A stretch of DNA of 64,000 bases from Ceratopteris richardii (Eukaryota; Streptophyta; Polypodiopsida; Polypodiales; Pteridaceae): the NCBI GenBank assembly GCA_020310875.1, contig CM035427.1:90616977-90680976 (forward strand), read 5' to 3'. The translations under genes were made by a program, and so were the position numbers. The stretch's first letter is position 1. Each line of letters opens with the position of its first letter. This document shows, one piece after another, positions 1 through 10,713 of the stretch. The notes under the pieces were generated by a model. The model did not search any database, had not been told where the DNA came from, and saw only the letters and a program-made list of their open reading frames with translations.

Positions 1-697
1 TTTCATATTTAACTAAATATCTATGATACTGGTTACCTTTGCATGTAGTAGTAACATCATAATCAAGTATTTTATTTGGAAGTAAAATTTCAACATCCTC
101 TTCTAACAAAGGAGGATCATCTAAAATAGGAGTGAGTGGTAGAATTCCTTTAAACGATTTCAATAAATTGATATGAAAAGAATTATGTATATTCCAATGA
201 GAAGATATGTCAACTCTAAAAGCATTCTCATTAATTTTTTGAATAATACGAAAAGTTCCATAATAACATGGTGCAAATTTAACCTTAGGATGTTGTGAAA
301 TATTTTTCAAATGTCTTTTAATTATTTGTATCCATACAAAGTCATTTTCATTAAACTATTTAGCTACTTGTTTCTTATTAACATTACACACGTAACATTC
401 TTGAATCTTTTTAATGTGCTCATGAACCTCATGAAGTGTAGAAATATGGACTTGTGCAAAAGAATCAGCCATAGAGATATCAGTTTGAGTGAGAGTCATG
501 GGAGTGGGAAGCTTTTTTCCATAAACAATTTCATATGGTGCACATCCAGTAGTGGTATGCATTATGTTATTATATGCAAACTGTAGTAAATGAATTTTCA
601 CATCCCAATTACTTGGATTATCTAAAGAGTAACAACGTAATAAATCCAAAATAGTACTATTCGTCGCTTCACTTTGCCCATTACTTTTAGGATGAAA
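1..697 (-). pseudogene. Ty3/gypsy integrase C-terminal fragment with start of a chromodomain-like tail
   Basis: On the minus strand the sequence reads as the end of a gypsy-type integrase. Near 690-650 is the conserved HPKSNGQSEATN-type stretch that follows the catalytic domain. Then comes FAYNNIMHTTTGCAPYEIVYG (649-500), and finally the C-terminal FAPCYYGTFRIIQKI and HNSFHINLLKSF motifs (about 280-150), typical of the GPF/Y module. The left edge reads KILDYDVTTTCKGNQYHRYL, which resembles the start of a chromodomain. Reading frames shift between 300 and 360, so it is not intact. The fragment runs off the window at base 1 and on the right is cut by a copia LTR piece at 699. Family assignment is confident; lineage is not. 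Confidence 0.75.
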
Positions 698-698
698 T

Positions 699-847
699 TG
701 TTGGAGTTAGACGTCTGTGGAAGCACGCGAACAACACAAGGAAGAAGAAGAAGCTTGGAGCACAACACACAATACTGAATGTATTACTAGAGAATGTACA
801 AAGATAAGTATCCCATTAGGGAAATAGGCGTATATACAAGCCGGGGG
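699..847 (-). repeat. Truncated copia LTR (family of copies A/B/C)
   Basis: Starts with the LTR end TGTTGGAGTTAGA and matches about the first 150 bases of the LTR at 5477-5706 nearly base for base, including the GAAGAAGAAGAAGCTTGGAG run and the ACAAGCCGGGGG segment. After 847 the match ends. It sits directly against a gypsy integrase fragment, so it is a truncated insertion or the remains of one. Confidence 0.8.
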
Positions 848-1003
848 GCTAATCCCCATACAAATTTTAACCTTTTCTTCAATAATAATGTGAGTGGAAA
901 TGCTAAATAAGAAAAACCTTTTAAAAACTTTCTAAAAGCTAGCTTACCCTAGAAAAGAGCATACACAATTCACATATTGAGGAACAGGCCATTCTTCAAT
1001 TAT
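848..1003. other. Unassigned non-coding stretch
   Basis: AT-rich sequence between two LTR pieces. I see no coding signal, RNA gene or repeat in it. Confidence 0.5.
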
Positions 1004-1093
1004 TGTTGACCTTCGAATCCCAAAGACATGCCTTGGCTTTGATACCACTGTTGACCTTCGGATCCCATAGACGTGCCTTGGCTCTGATACCAT
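1004..1093 (-). repeat. 45-bp tandem repeat made of LTR edge plus primer-binding site
   Basis: Two 45-bp units (1004-1048, 1049-1093) each begin TGTTGACCTTCGRATCCC and end with a TTGGCTYTGATACCA-type primer-binding site read on the minus strand. The next TGTTGACC starts at 1094 and leads into a longer LTR-like sequence. The LTR/primer-site junction therefore appears three times in a row at exact 45-bp spacing. Confidence 0.75.
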
Positions 1094-1437
1094 TGTTGAC
1101 CTTCGAATCCCGCAGACACACATATGCAAAGGATCATATAGAAATGAAATCACACAAAAGTACTCAGAGAATATAAAGAGACAAGAGACTTGACACCAGA
1201 TTGGGTATAATCCCCCCCCACATACTCTGATGCATGAGTCTATCACAGCACGTGTATTTATAGGTATTTCTCATTACCTCTTGAATAGAAGATACATGAG
1301 GGTGACGCTTCGAAAAGCATGCTTTTTACAAAGATTTGCTTTATTTACAAAATCGTGATTTTCTATTTTTATAAAAACTTCACTTTCTAAAGTGATCTAT
1401 TATTTTTACAAAAATGACTAAAAATACTATCTTTTAA
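1094..1437 (-). repeat. LTR-like sequence adjoining a tRNA-Met-type primer-binding site
   Basis: TGTTGACC at 1094 lies just after GGCTCTGATACCA (1080-1092), the complement of the usual plant initiator-tRNA-Met primer site. This is what the 5' LTR / primer-site boundary of a minus-strand LTR retrotransposon looks like. The far end of the LTR was not located and no coding region of this element remains next to it. Confidence 0.5.
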
Positions 1438-2650
1438 ATATTCTTCTAAATAACTTCAAAAAATATTTGAATAAGTCCACGCATGTTCACAACCTCATGA
1501 ATCTTCACCTACTAAATCAAAACATAAAACACATTAAAAACCTCAAGGCATTAAAATCCATTTAACATTCCATTATTCCATAAAGTATAACATATATTCC
1601 ACATCCCTTTTGCTACACATGGTGTATCATATATGCCCACAATGGGTAATCAGTACCATCAACCTATCCTCAGCAACCAACATACAAAATACATCATTGC
1701 TTTCAACCATGGGCACTAACTAAATACCCTCATGCAAAAAACTGTCTGTATCTTGAAAAGTTGAATAGAATCACCATATCAAGCTTTGCTAAGCCTATAG
1801 AAAACTTTGAGGTGCTTGTACTAGCATATCAAAACCTGTATATATCTTTAGCACAAAAGGATGAAATCACCTACACAAGCATTGGATTTCTCACCAATTT
1901 TCATGCGATTTTGAGATTGTGACCGAAAGGCCCTAGATGAAGAGGTGACTTGCTCTAATACCACTTGTTGGAGTTTGAGGTCTGCAAAAGCACATGAACA
2001 TCAAAAGTAAGAAAAAGAAACTTGGAGCACAACACAATATAGAATGTATTACCAAGTGAATGTACAAAGATAAGTGAACCATCTAGGTTATACACATATA
2101 TACAAGTTGAGGGGAAAAAAATCTCCTAAAGAGGGAAAAAAGTGCCATGATGGTCCTAAGTGTGTTCACACACATCACTACAGAAATGTATCAATACATA
2201 CAAGGGCTTGCCCCTTTTTGTGGGGTCCAAGGGGCCTATCCCTCTAACATATAGGGCCGAGATAATAAGACTTTTGGTCGTGGAGATATTGTTGGATTTT
2301 ATATTTTGCCGACTATTTTGTCTCTCCTGACTACGTTTATTATACTGACTCCCATTTTTAAAGGAAATATAATCATGGCCCATGTGTAAATTTACATGGC
2401 ATTGCACACTAGTAATCCCATCATCTAGAGTCTATCTAGATTGCCATTTAAGCTCCATGTTGGGAGCGCACGAGTGGACAACACTATCTTTGTAGCTACA
2501 TTACTCTTGACAATTTGAGAATTTGACTTCTCTCTCAGTCTGCATCTCTCTTTTTCTATGTTTTTTCCTCAACTTTGTCTATTGGTCTATTCTATTGTGT
2601 TGTTTATTTCTTATAGCTTGAACCACATCCTTGCAAGATAGAATATGGTT
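1438..2650. repeat. 1.2-kb dispersed repeat, copy 1
   Basis: This segment and 3091-4293 are direct repeats of each other, beginning near CTTCTAAATAACTTC and ending near CATCCTTGCAAGATAGAATAT. By eye they match closely over their full length with small indels. Each copy contains a leader region resembling the 5' untranslated region of copia copy A (compare 15240-15620), a degenerate primer-binding site (CTCTAATACCA), a divergent LTR, and about 450 bases of unknown sequence. Confidence 0.8.
1969..2195 (-). repeat. Divergent copia LTR inside 1.2-kb repeat copy 1
   Basis: Begins TGTTGGAGTTTGAGGTCTGC and follows the same layout as the 5477-5706 LTR, through CTTGGAGCACAACACAATA, AAAGAGGGAAAAAAGTGCC and GTGTTCACACACATCACTAC, ending near ATGTATCAATACA. 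It is clearly homologous but more diverged than the A/B/C LTRs. Confidence 0.7.
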
Positions 2651-2924
2651 GAGCTACACCCTAAGAGGGAGGATTATGAAGTAATCCTCAACCATGGCTT
2701 TTGGGGCAAGTGTTTTGGCCATCACACTCCTAGTCAAGAGGTTGTGAGTTCGAATCTCCTATAAACACATTGGTGAGCCAAAAAAAAACACAACATGGTT
2801 GAACTCAATCCAAAATCTATACCAAGATTCACCTTGTAAGAGGCCTTCAACATTGATTAACACCAAAGATAAAATCACCAATATAGTGGTGAATGCTCCT
2901 ACAACAATAGTGTAAAGTAAGTCA

Positions 2925-3083
2925 ATGATCTAAGGATCCGACTGCTTTAGATGGATTTGAAATCGGACATCGTTTGGTCTCTCGTATGTATGACCAAAGA
3001 TCTTGAGTCTATATTTACTAGAAGGTCATTTACTCTTGTAACCAAGTGATCCACTTAGCCGAGTGGTTAAGACTCAAGGATAT
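2925..3083 (+). repeat. Dispersed repeat with tRNA-like A box (SINE-like), copy 1
   Basis: Homologous to 4955-5165 (+) and to 57270-57425 (-). All share the GATCCACTTAGCC(G/T)AGTGGTTAAGACTCAAGG type segment, in which TAGCCGAGTGGTTAAG fits an RNA polymerase III A box of a tRNA-Leu/Ser type. This copy is cut after the A box by the start of 1.2-kb repeat copy 2, so the B box is missing here. Confidence 0.6.
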
Positions 3084-3090
3084 TCACACC

Positions 3091-4293
3091 CTTCTAAATA
3101 ACTTCAAAAAATATTTGAGTAGGTCCACGCATGTTCACACCCCCATGAATCTTCACCTACTAAATCAAAACACAAAACACATTAAAAACCTCAAGGCATT
3201 AAAATCCATTTAGCATTCCAATATTCCATAAAGTATAACAATATTCCACATCCCTTTTACTACACATGGTGTATCATATATGCCCACAATGGGTAATTAG
3301 TACCATCCAACCTATCCTCACCAACCAACATACAAAATACATCATTGCTTTCAACCATGGGCACTAACTAAATAGCCTGATGCAAAAAATTAACTATATC
3401 TTGAAAAATTGAATAGAATCACCATATCAAGCTTTGCTAAGCCTGTAGAAAAATTCGAGGTGCTTGTACTAGCAGATCAAAACCTGTATATATCTTTGGC
3501 AGAAAAGGATGAAATCACCTACACAGGCATTGGATTTCTCACCCATTTTCATGTGATTCTGAAATTGTGACCGAAAGGCCCTAGATGAAGAGGTGACTTG
3601 CTCTAATACCAATTATTGGAGTTTGATGTGTATGAAAGCACATGAACATCAAAAGGAAGAAAAAGAAGCTTGGAGCACAACACAATATAGAATGTATTGC
3701 CAAGTGAATGTACAAAGATAAGTGAACCATCAGGGTTATACACATATATACAAGTTGAGGGGAAAAGAAATCTCCTAAAGAGGGAAAAAAGTGCCCTTAT
3801 GCTCCTAAGTGTGTTCACACACATCACTACAGAAATGTATCAATACATATAGGGGCTTGCCCCTTTTTGTGGGGTGTGAGGGGCCTATACATCTAACATA
3901 TAGGGCCGACATAGTAAAACTTTTGGTCCTGGAGATATTGTCAGATTTTATATTTTGCCGATTATTTTGTCTCTCTCGACTACGTTTATTATACTGACTC
4001 CCATTTCTAAAGGAAATATAATCATGGCCCATGTGTAACTTTACATAGCATTGCAGACTAGTAATCCCATCATCTAGAGTCTATCTAGATTGCCATTTAA
4101 GCTCCATGTTGGGAGCGCACAAGTGGACAAAACTATCTTTGTAGCTACATCACTCTTGACAATTTGAGAATTTGAGTTCTCTCTTAGTCTGCATCTCTCT
4201 TTGTCTGTTTTTTTCCTCGAGTTTGTCTATTGGTCTATTCTATCGTGTTGTTTATTTCTTATAGGTTGAACCACATCCTTGAAAGATAGAATA
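3091..4293. repeat. 1.2-kb dispersed repeat, copy 2
   Basis: Second copy of the repeat described at 1438-2650, in the same orientation. It joins abruptly at its left end to the tRNA-like repeat at 2925-3083 and at its right end to an LTR end/primer-site-like sequence. The few short open frames in it do not encode anything recognisable. Confidence 0.8.
3613..3843 (-). repeat. Divergent copia LTR inside 1.2-kb repeat copy 2
   Basis: Same LTR subfamily as 1969-2195. It starts TATTGGAGTTTGATG and ends near GAAATGTATCAATACATA. The leader to its left (about 3190-3612) matches the leader of copia copy A in outline, ending in a degenerate primer site. Confidence 0.65.
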
Positions 4294-4369
4294 TCATGAG
4301 GCATTTGGTTGGGAGGAGAGCCATCTCTCTAGCATGTGGTGGTTGTAATCTTGCATTGATATCAGAGCA
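4294..4369 (+). repeat. LTR end and primer-binding-site-like motif
   Basis: GCATTTGGTTGGGAGGAGA...GTGGTGGTTGTAAT repeats at 5315-5372, where it follows a TATA-like GAGCTATATATAGAG. Here it is followed at about 4357 by TGATATCAGAGC, one mismatch from the plant TGGTATCAGAGC primer site. Inference: this is the 3' end of a plus-strand LTR whose body has been lost. Confidence 0.45.
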
Positions 4370-4801
4370 AACATAGGATTTTTAAACTCAATAGGACAAA
4401 GTAGTCCACCAGCCGGGTGAAAAAAATCAAGTAACTGTTGGATAGGAGTAAACCATTGTACAAATATCCAATTTAGATGTTTGAGCCAACCAAACTTCAA
4501 GTTTTCCAAATCAAATTCAAGTGAATCAAGAGTTCTCAAAGTCTTGCGAGGGATAAGAATTCCACCTTTTTTACTAAGTCCATGCACCATTCATGCCTAG
4601 AAATGGACTAGTAATTTGAATCCACCCAGTTCACATGTTTGTGCCTAGATCGCACCTAGTAAAAACTACAAATTGGTTAGGGATGTTATAGATCCACCCT
4701 TATTATTATTTCACTACTTTAAACTTTGACAAGTTTATCAAAGTGCAAAGCGAGATAGTGTTTTGAATCATTTGGGCAGGGATGCCACCACAGAGATGAG
4801 A
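4370..4801. other. Unassigned non-coding stretch
   Basis: Contains a 98-codon open frame on the minus strand (4590-4294) with no recognisable motif. It is probably internal debris of the element whose LTR end lies at 4294-4369. No RNA gene seen. Confidence 0.4.
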
Positions 4802-4880
4802 CATGTTCTTCCAATTCTAGAACATGACCATGTTCTTCCAATTCTAGAACATGATCATGTTCTTCCAATTTTAGAACATG
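4802..4880. repeat. Three 27-bp tandem hairpin units
   Basis: CATGTTCTTCCAATTCTAG then AACATGAY is repeated three times with a 27-base period (starts 4802, 4829, 4856). Each unit is itself an inverted repeat (CATGTTCT ... AGAACATG) that could fold into a short stem. Confidence 0.9.
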
Positions 4881-4954
4881 AGGCTCGTGGGTTGCCTACA
4901 ATATGTATATAGCTCTATTTTTTAGGATGAAAATATTTTCCAAGGGGAAAGAAT

Positions 4955-5165
4955 GTAATAAAGTAAGTATATGATCTAAGGGTCCAACCGGTTCAGATGG
5001 ATCTGAAATCGGACACCGTTTGGTCTCTCGTATGTATGACCAAAGATCTCGAGTCTAGACTTACTAGAAGGTCATTTATTCTTGTAACCAAATGATCCAC
5101 TTAGCCTAGTGGTTAAGACTCAAGGATGTGAAGGAGGAGGTCTTGGGTTCCATCCTGATGCTAGG
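4955..5165 (+). repeat. Dispersed repeat with tRNA-like A and B boxes (SINE-like), copy 2
   Basis: The most complete copy of the family. TAGCCTAGTGGTTAAG (about 5104-5119) fits an A box and GGTTCCATCC (about 5148-5157) fits a B box, spaced as in a tRNA gene. Upstream it carries the same 130-base region found at 2925 and, inverted, near 57425. Whether it is a true SINE or a tRNA-like module inside an LTR is unclear, because 5290-5372 looks LTR-like with a TATA-type motif. Confidence 0.55.
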
Positions 5166-5476
5166 GAAAGTGTTTTGCCCAAAGAGCTCTAGAACCTTCT
5201 AGAAGCATCCACTTGAGTTAACTCTTGTTAACTATTGGCACACATCTAGTTACATGGTTGACACTTGGATGATTAAAATCCACCTACCCAAGAAGGCAGA
5301 CCCTTGGAGAGAGCTATATATAGAGGCATTTGGTTGGGAGGAGACTCATCTCTCTAGCACATGGTGGTCGTAATATTGAAAATAGAGACCTATCCAAGAA
5401 AGCTTTCAACTAAGAGGAATGGTTAGAAAAAATCCCAAGAAATTTGGATATCCTTTGTAACATAAATAGAAAGAAT
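5166..5476 (+). repeat. LTR-like segment with TATA-type motif
   Basis: Contains GAGAGAGCTATATATAGAGG (about 5308-5327) followed by a 57-base stretch shared with 4294-4352. This suggests promoter and transcribed part of an LTR. No coding sequence seen. Ends at the 3' LTR of copia copy A. Confidence 0.4.
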
Positions 5477-5706
5477 TGTTGGAGTTAGATGTCTGCAGAA
5501 GCACGCGAACATCACAAGGAAGAAGAAGAAGCTTGGAGCACAACACACAATACTGAATGTATTACTAGAGAATGTACAAAGATAAGTAGCCCATTAGAGC
5601 AATAGGCGTATATACAAGCCGGGGGAAAAAAACCTCCTAAAGAGGGAAAAAAGTGCCCCGGCGGTCCTAGTGTGTTCACACACATCACTACCTAAATATA
5701 TCAACA
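5477..5706 (-). repeat. 3' LTR of copia copy A
   Basis: 230 bp, reading TGTTGGAGTT ... ATATCAACA on the + strand, so it has TG/CA ends. It is adjacent to the polypurine tract. It matches the right-hand LTR at 15623-15820 closely and the LTR of copy C at 42140-42283 in reverse orientation. Confidence 0.92.
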
Positions 5707-5740
5707 AATCCCCCCTCGGAGTGATGCGGTGAACAAGGAG

Positions 5741-7675
5741 CTAGCACTCATGTATAAGGAAGTGCCAAGCTATGTGGAAATCACTCCACAAAAGGAAGTA
5801 AGCCCAAAGCTTTGCGAAAAGCTTCAAACTTCTCCCTAGGCAGAGCCTTCGTGAAAAGGTCTGCATGTTCTCTTGCGTGGGCACATATGCCAAGCTGATC
5901 TCTCCAGTAGAGAACCTCTCCCTGACATAATGATAATGCACCTCAATGTGCTTTGTGCGAGCATGGAACACAGGGTTCCTCGCAACTGCCAATGCGCTCT
6001 GACTGTCAGTGAAGATGGTGGTGGCAGAAGACTGACCAACACCCAAATCAGCCATAAGACATCTAAGCCACACACACTCAACGGTAGTTGTGAAAGCTTC
6101 CCTATACTCAGCCTCACAACTAGAAGTGGCCACAGTAGGCTGCTTCTTGCTCAACCAAAATATACATGAGCTACCAAGCATGAAGCAAAAACCACTGGTG
6201 GACACACGAGTGTCATAGCAACCATCCCAATCTGAGTCAGAAAAAGCATGCAAATCTGGCGGTAGTGATCCCCCCTTGGGATAAAACAACCCAAGTAGCT
6301 GAGTACCACTCAAGTAGCGAAAGATGCACTTAACCGCCTTCCAATGTGTGACTCCTGGGCAATGCATAAACCTGCTCATCTGTGAGACAACAAACTGAAT
6401 ATCTGGTCGAGTAATGCATAAGTAAATCAAGCATCCAACAACCTGTTGATAGAGAACAGCATCAAATGCATCTCCAGCATCATGAAGACTCAATCGTAAA
6501 CCTGTCTCCATAGGAGTGGCGATAGGCTTACAGTCTTCAAGGCCAAAACGCTGCAATAATGTGTCAATATATTTCGTTTGACATAGAGCCATTCCACCAT
6601 CAACGTGCATAAACTGAATGCGCAAATAATGATGCAAATGCCCCAAATCAGACATCTTAAATGAGGCATGCAAATCAGCCTTAAAATCAGCAATATGCTT
6701 TTCAATAGGACCAGTGAGCAGCATGTCATCAACATAGACAACAATGATCAGAAGCACATCATTAGCACGCTTAACATATAAGGTGCTTTCAGTTGGATTG
6801 TTCTCAAAACCATGTGCAATCAGATAGGCATGTATCTTCTCATACCAAGCACGTGGTGCTTGCTTTAAACCATATAATGCCTTCTTTAACCTGCACACTT
6901 GGTTTTCATGCCCTTTCTGCACAAAGCCACGGGGCTGAAAAACATACACTTCTTCATGCAAGTCACCATTCAGAAAAGCTGTTTTAATGTCCAACTGATG
7001 TACATTCCAACCATGATGGGCTGCAAGTGCACAAATGCTCCGAACAGTAGTCATATGGCATGTAGGCGCAAAGGTCTCATCAAAATCAATGCCTCTTTCC
7101 TGTGCATAACCCTTTGCAACAAGCCTAGCCTTATACCTGTCAACTGTACCATCAGGTTTATGCTTCAACTTGTATACCCACTTAGTGCCAATGGCCTTTT
7201 TGCCAGGAGGCAAGTCACATAAAGACCATGTACCATTCTTCATTATAACATCATATTCCGATTGCATACCAGCCATCCAATTTTCTGAATTTTGTGCTTC
7301 ATCAAAAGAAACAAGCTCATTCTCATCACAGAGACTAGACGCAGCCATAACATAGCAATCTGATGCAAAGGAGGCACTATGAGAGCCTGAACGAGTACGA
7401 TATGACAAAGGTGCATCTAATTTGTTGTCACGCAAAGTCTGCACCAGCCATTTTGGCATAGTTTTTGTCTGCTCAATATCAGCTCTCTCATCAACAAGTG
7501 CATCATGTAAATCTGCATCAGAAATGGAATGGTCTACATCATCATATGAAACCTGCAAAGGTTGAGAAGTTGCCTCATTAGGACCAGCACTAGACTGTCC
7601 ACCTGTAAAAAGAGGCATCAAAGTATCATACATGTCTTTGCAGCTAACAGATGTCTCCTTAGTACATGAAAGCAA
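5741..7675 (-). pseudogene. Copia copy A: reverse transcriptase and RNase H (644-codon open frame)
   Basis: The longest open frame of copy A. It begins in the linker after integrase (LMPLFTGGQ), then has the copia RT start (GTKWVYKLKHKPDG), [42 protein letters not shown] and the catalytic box VVYVDDMLL. The RNase H section carries DSDWDGC, SSCEAEY and the C-terminal [20 protein letters not shown]. The frame itself is intact over RT and RNase H. The last residues (after about SLAYVPTQEN) lose the usual ADIFTKALP tail, which suggests a frameshift near the C-terminus at about 5850. The upstream parts are broken, so I treat it as a relic. Confidence 0.88.
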
Positions 7676-7848
7676 TGGCTGAATGCATCTTCCACAAAGA
7701 CAAAATCACGGCTAACCAGAATGCGTTTAGTTTGTGGATGATACAGACGATATCCTTTACTTTTAGAACTGTACCCAACAAAAATACATTTTACTGCTTT
7801 ATCATCCAATTTTGTGCGATGTTGTTCAGGCACTAGTGCATATGCCAA
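7618..7848 (-). pseudogene. Copia copy A: integrase C-terminal linker fragment
   Basis: Encodes the AYALVPEQHRTKLDDKAVKC and FVGYSSKSKGYRLY segment that follows copia integrase. A frameshift near 7675-7690 separates it from the RT frame, and an in-frame stop near 7900 (GAG in copy C, TAG here) separates it from integrase. Confidence 0.8.
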
Positions 7849-7899
7849 ACAACCAAAAACATGCAGATGAGCAACAGATGGCTTGCGGTCATGCCAAGC

Positions 7900-8778
7900 C
7901 TAATATGGAGTGATAGATTGCAGCGCTTTAGTGGGACACCTGTTCAGTACATATGCTACACACATGACAGCCTCAAGCCAGAAACTATGTGGTAAAGCCT
8001 GACTTTTGACCATGCACCTTGCCATCTCCATGAGTGACCTGTTCTTTCGTTCAACAACTCCATTCTGTTGAGGTGTATACGACACTGTACACTGGTGTTT
8101 TATCCCACGTTCAGCCAAAAATGCATTAAAATCAGAAGACATATATTCCCCCCCTCGATCAGAACGGAGGGTGCCCATCTTACATGCTGACAAATTTTCA
8201 GCCAAAACTAAAAACTGTGTGAAGCACATGAACACTTCAGACTTTGCTTTGAGTGGATATACCCATGCATGCCTAGAAAAATCATCAATGAAAGTCACAA
8301 AGTAAAGGTAATTTCCAAAAGAGGGTGTCTGCATAGGACCACAGACATCACTGTGTACAAGCTGCAATTTCTGCGTAGCTCGAACTCAACCATCTTTTGG
8401 AAAGGATGAACGTTGCATTTTGCCCAAAATACAGCCTTCACAAACATGTTTTCCAGGTGCCTCAAGTTTGGGCAAAGAGGACACCATTTCAAATTTCTGC
8501 AGGCGTAGCAAACTAGCAAAATTCAGATGACCAAAGCGTGCATGCCAAAGCTTTGCATCTGACATAGCCTGAGAATCATGAACTGCACATGCCAAATCAT
8601 TCACAGATTTTTCATAGTCTATGAGCTTATACAGCCCACGACATAAAATGCCAGAAGCAATAATCACATCGCCATTTGATAGATCATGAACTGTACACCT
8701 GTCATCAACAAATTTCACAACCAAGCCAATCTTGGCTAATGTAGAAACTGATAACAGATTCTTCTTGATCCCTGGCAC
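7900..8778 (-). pseudogene. Copia copy A: pre-integrase domain and integrase
   Basis: Directly left of the nested element the minus strand reads VPGIKKNLLSVSTLAKIGL. The GAG-pre-integrase zinc-binding part LWHARFGHLNF ... CEGCILGK follows, then the integrase core: [37 protein letters not shown] and [20 protein letters not shown], with the D, D and E residues in place. A TGA near 8388 (copy C has TTA) and a stop at 7900 break the frame. Integration of element cDNA would be its role. Confidence 0.85.
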
Positions 8779-9071
8779 TGTTGGGTGTGTGTAGAAGTGC
8801 GAGAGACACACAAGAAGCACACACAAGGAGCACAAACGCAGCAAGACACACGGAGAAGACGATGGCTGGAATAGCTCTCTCTATTGATCGATGAACTCAA
8901 CTGAAGTAGGAGCTGAATAATATCCCTAAGTACAAAGTACAACCACATATGAGAGTATCAAGTATGTGGTAACATGGGGAAAAAACCTCTAGCCAGCACT
9001 AGAGTAAAAAGTGCCCATGTATAGGGAAAAGGTTCACATCAAAGCTACTCGAGGAACACATAAATGTAACA
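8779..9071 (-). repeat. 3' LTR of nested copia element
   Basis: TGTTGGGTGTGTGTAG ... AAATGTAACA on the + strand, 293 bp, followed at once by the polypurine tract. It pairs with 13719-14011. Confidence 0.93.
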
Positions 9072-9117
9072 AACCCCCCTGGAGCGAATGATGTGAACAC
9101 ATACAGGGAGTGATAGA

Positions 9118-9591
9118 TCAGCCCCCACAAGGTAATAAGCCTAAAGCTTTGCGAAAAGCTTCAAACTTTTCCCGTGGAAGAGCTTGGGTGAATATGTCTG
9201 CCACATTATCTTGTGTAGGCACATATACCAAATCAATATCTCCTGCATGAAGGCGCTCTCTCACATAGTGATAATGCACCTCAATATGTTTGGTTTGTGC
9301 ATGAAACATTGGGTTTCGTGCAACAGCCAAAGCACTTTGACTATTTGTGAGAATATGTGTAGCAACATCAATCTCCATGCAAAGATCCATCAATAGGCAT
9401 CTCAGCCATATAAACTCCATTGTAGCTGTGAAAACTGCCTTGTACTCAGCTTCACAACTCGATGTCGCCACTGTAGGTTGCTTCTTACTCAACCAAGATA
9501 TGCATGAGTCTCCAAGGAAAAAGCAATTACCATTAGTAGACACACGAGTATCATAACAACCAGCCCAATCACTATCTGTAAAAGCATGCAA
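9118..9591 (-). pseudogene. Nested copia: RNase H
   Basis: Reads [53 protein letters not shown] and ends DIFTQALPREKFEAFRKALG, the normal copia C-terminus. It is in frame with the RT upstream but separated by a single TGA at 9607-9609. Confidence 0.88.
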
Positions 9592-9606
9592 GCATGACTG
9601 AACATC

Positions 9607-10713
9607 TCAGCCATAAAAGAGACCTAAGCTCAAAGTGCCTCGGAGATATCTAAACACATGTTTCACTGCTTGCCAATGCTTAGTGTCAGGGCTATGCATG
9701 AATCGACTCAACTGGGAAACTGCATACTGTATATCTGGCCTTGTGTTGCATGCATATATAAGACATCCCACAGCTTGCTGATAAAGAGAAGTGTCAAATG
9801 CATCACTGGAATCCTCAACTGAGAACCTGAATCCTGTCTCAACTGGTGTGGAAACTGGCTTACAATCCTCAAAGTCAAAACGCTGAAGTAGTTTTTCAAC
9901 ATACTTTGCTTGATGCATAACAATTCCCCCCTCAACGGATACAAACTGGATGCCAAGATAGTAGCTCAAAAGACCAAGATAAGTGACATCAAAAGTATGC
10001 TGCAAATCAGCCATAAGAATGTCAAGTTTTGCATCACGTGACCCAGTCAATAGTATGTCATCGACATAAAGAACAAGTACTATAAGATCAGCCCCATTTT
10101 TGCGTACATAGAGTGTGCTTTCAATCGGACTATATGTGAAGCCAAGAGCAATCAAGTGCTTATGTATTTTGTCATACCATGCACGTGGAGCTTGCTTGAG
10201 ACCATACAAGGCTTTATGCAAGCGACAAACCATATGCTCTTTCCCTTTCATAGCAAATCCAGGAGGTTGCTTCACGTAAACCTCTTGTTGCACATCTCCA
10301 TTCAAGAAGGCTGTTTTTATGTCCAACTGGTGCACTTTCCAACCTCGATGGGAAGCCAATGCAACCACGGTACGAATGGTAGTCATGCGTGAAGTAAGTG
10401 CAAAAGTTTCCTCATAGTCAATGCCATATTGTTGCGCATATCCTTTGGCTACCATAATATTTTCTCTTAATCTTATAAACCCATTTTGTACCAATGTCAT
10501 TCTTTCCTTTTGGCAATTCACATAACTCCCAAGTACCATTCCTATGTATGGAATCCATTTCTGATTGCATAGCACTCGTCCATTGTGGATCGTCACATGC
10601 ATCTTCAAAAGAAAGTGGCTCTTCATTACATGCTGTAGCAATAAGAGATTAATCCACAAAATTAATTGATGCATGGTGAGAGCTTGATCTTGTTCTACCA
10701 AGTAAAGGTGCAC
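9607..10713 (-). pseudogene. Nested copia: reverse transcriptase
   Basis: From about 10455 leftwards the frame encodes [51 protein letters not shown] and the catalytic box VLYVDDILLTGS, then TRPDIQYAVSQLSRFMH. The first 80 or so codons of this open frame do not look like RT, so one or more frameshifts lie between 10460 and 10700. It ends at an in-frame TGA before RNase H. Confidence 0.86.

Noticed and set aside
311..586. 91-codon + frame at the left edge
   Set aside because: It is the opposite strand of the gypsy integrase fragment, which carries recognisable conserved motifs.
944..1246. 100-codon minus frame with internal repeats (GIRRSTxVSxPRHV)
   Set aside because: The repeats are the 45-bp LTR/primer-site tandem units, not a protein repeat.
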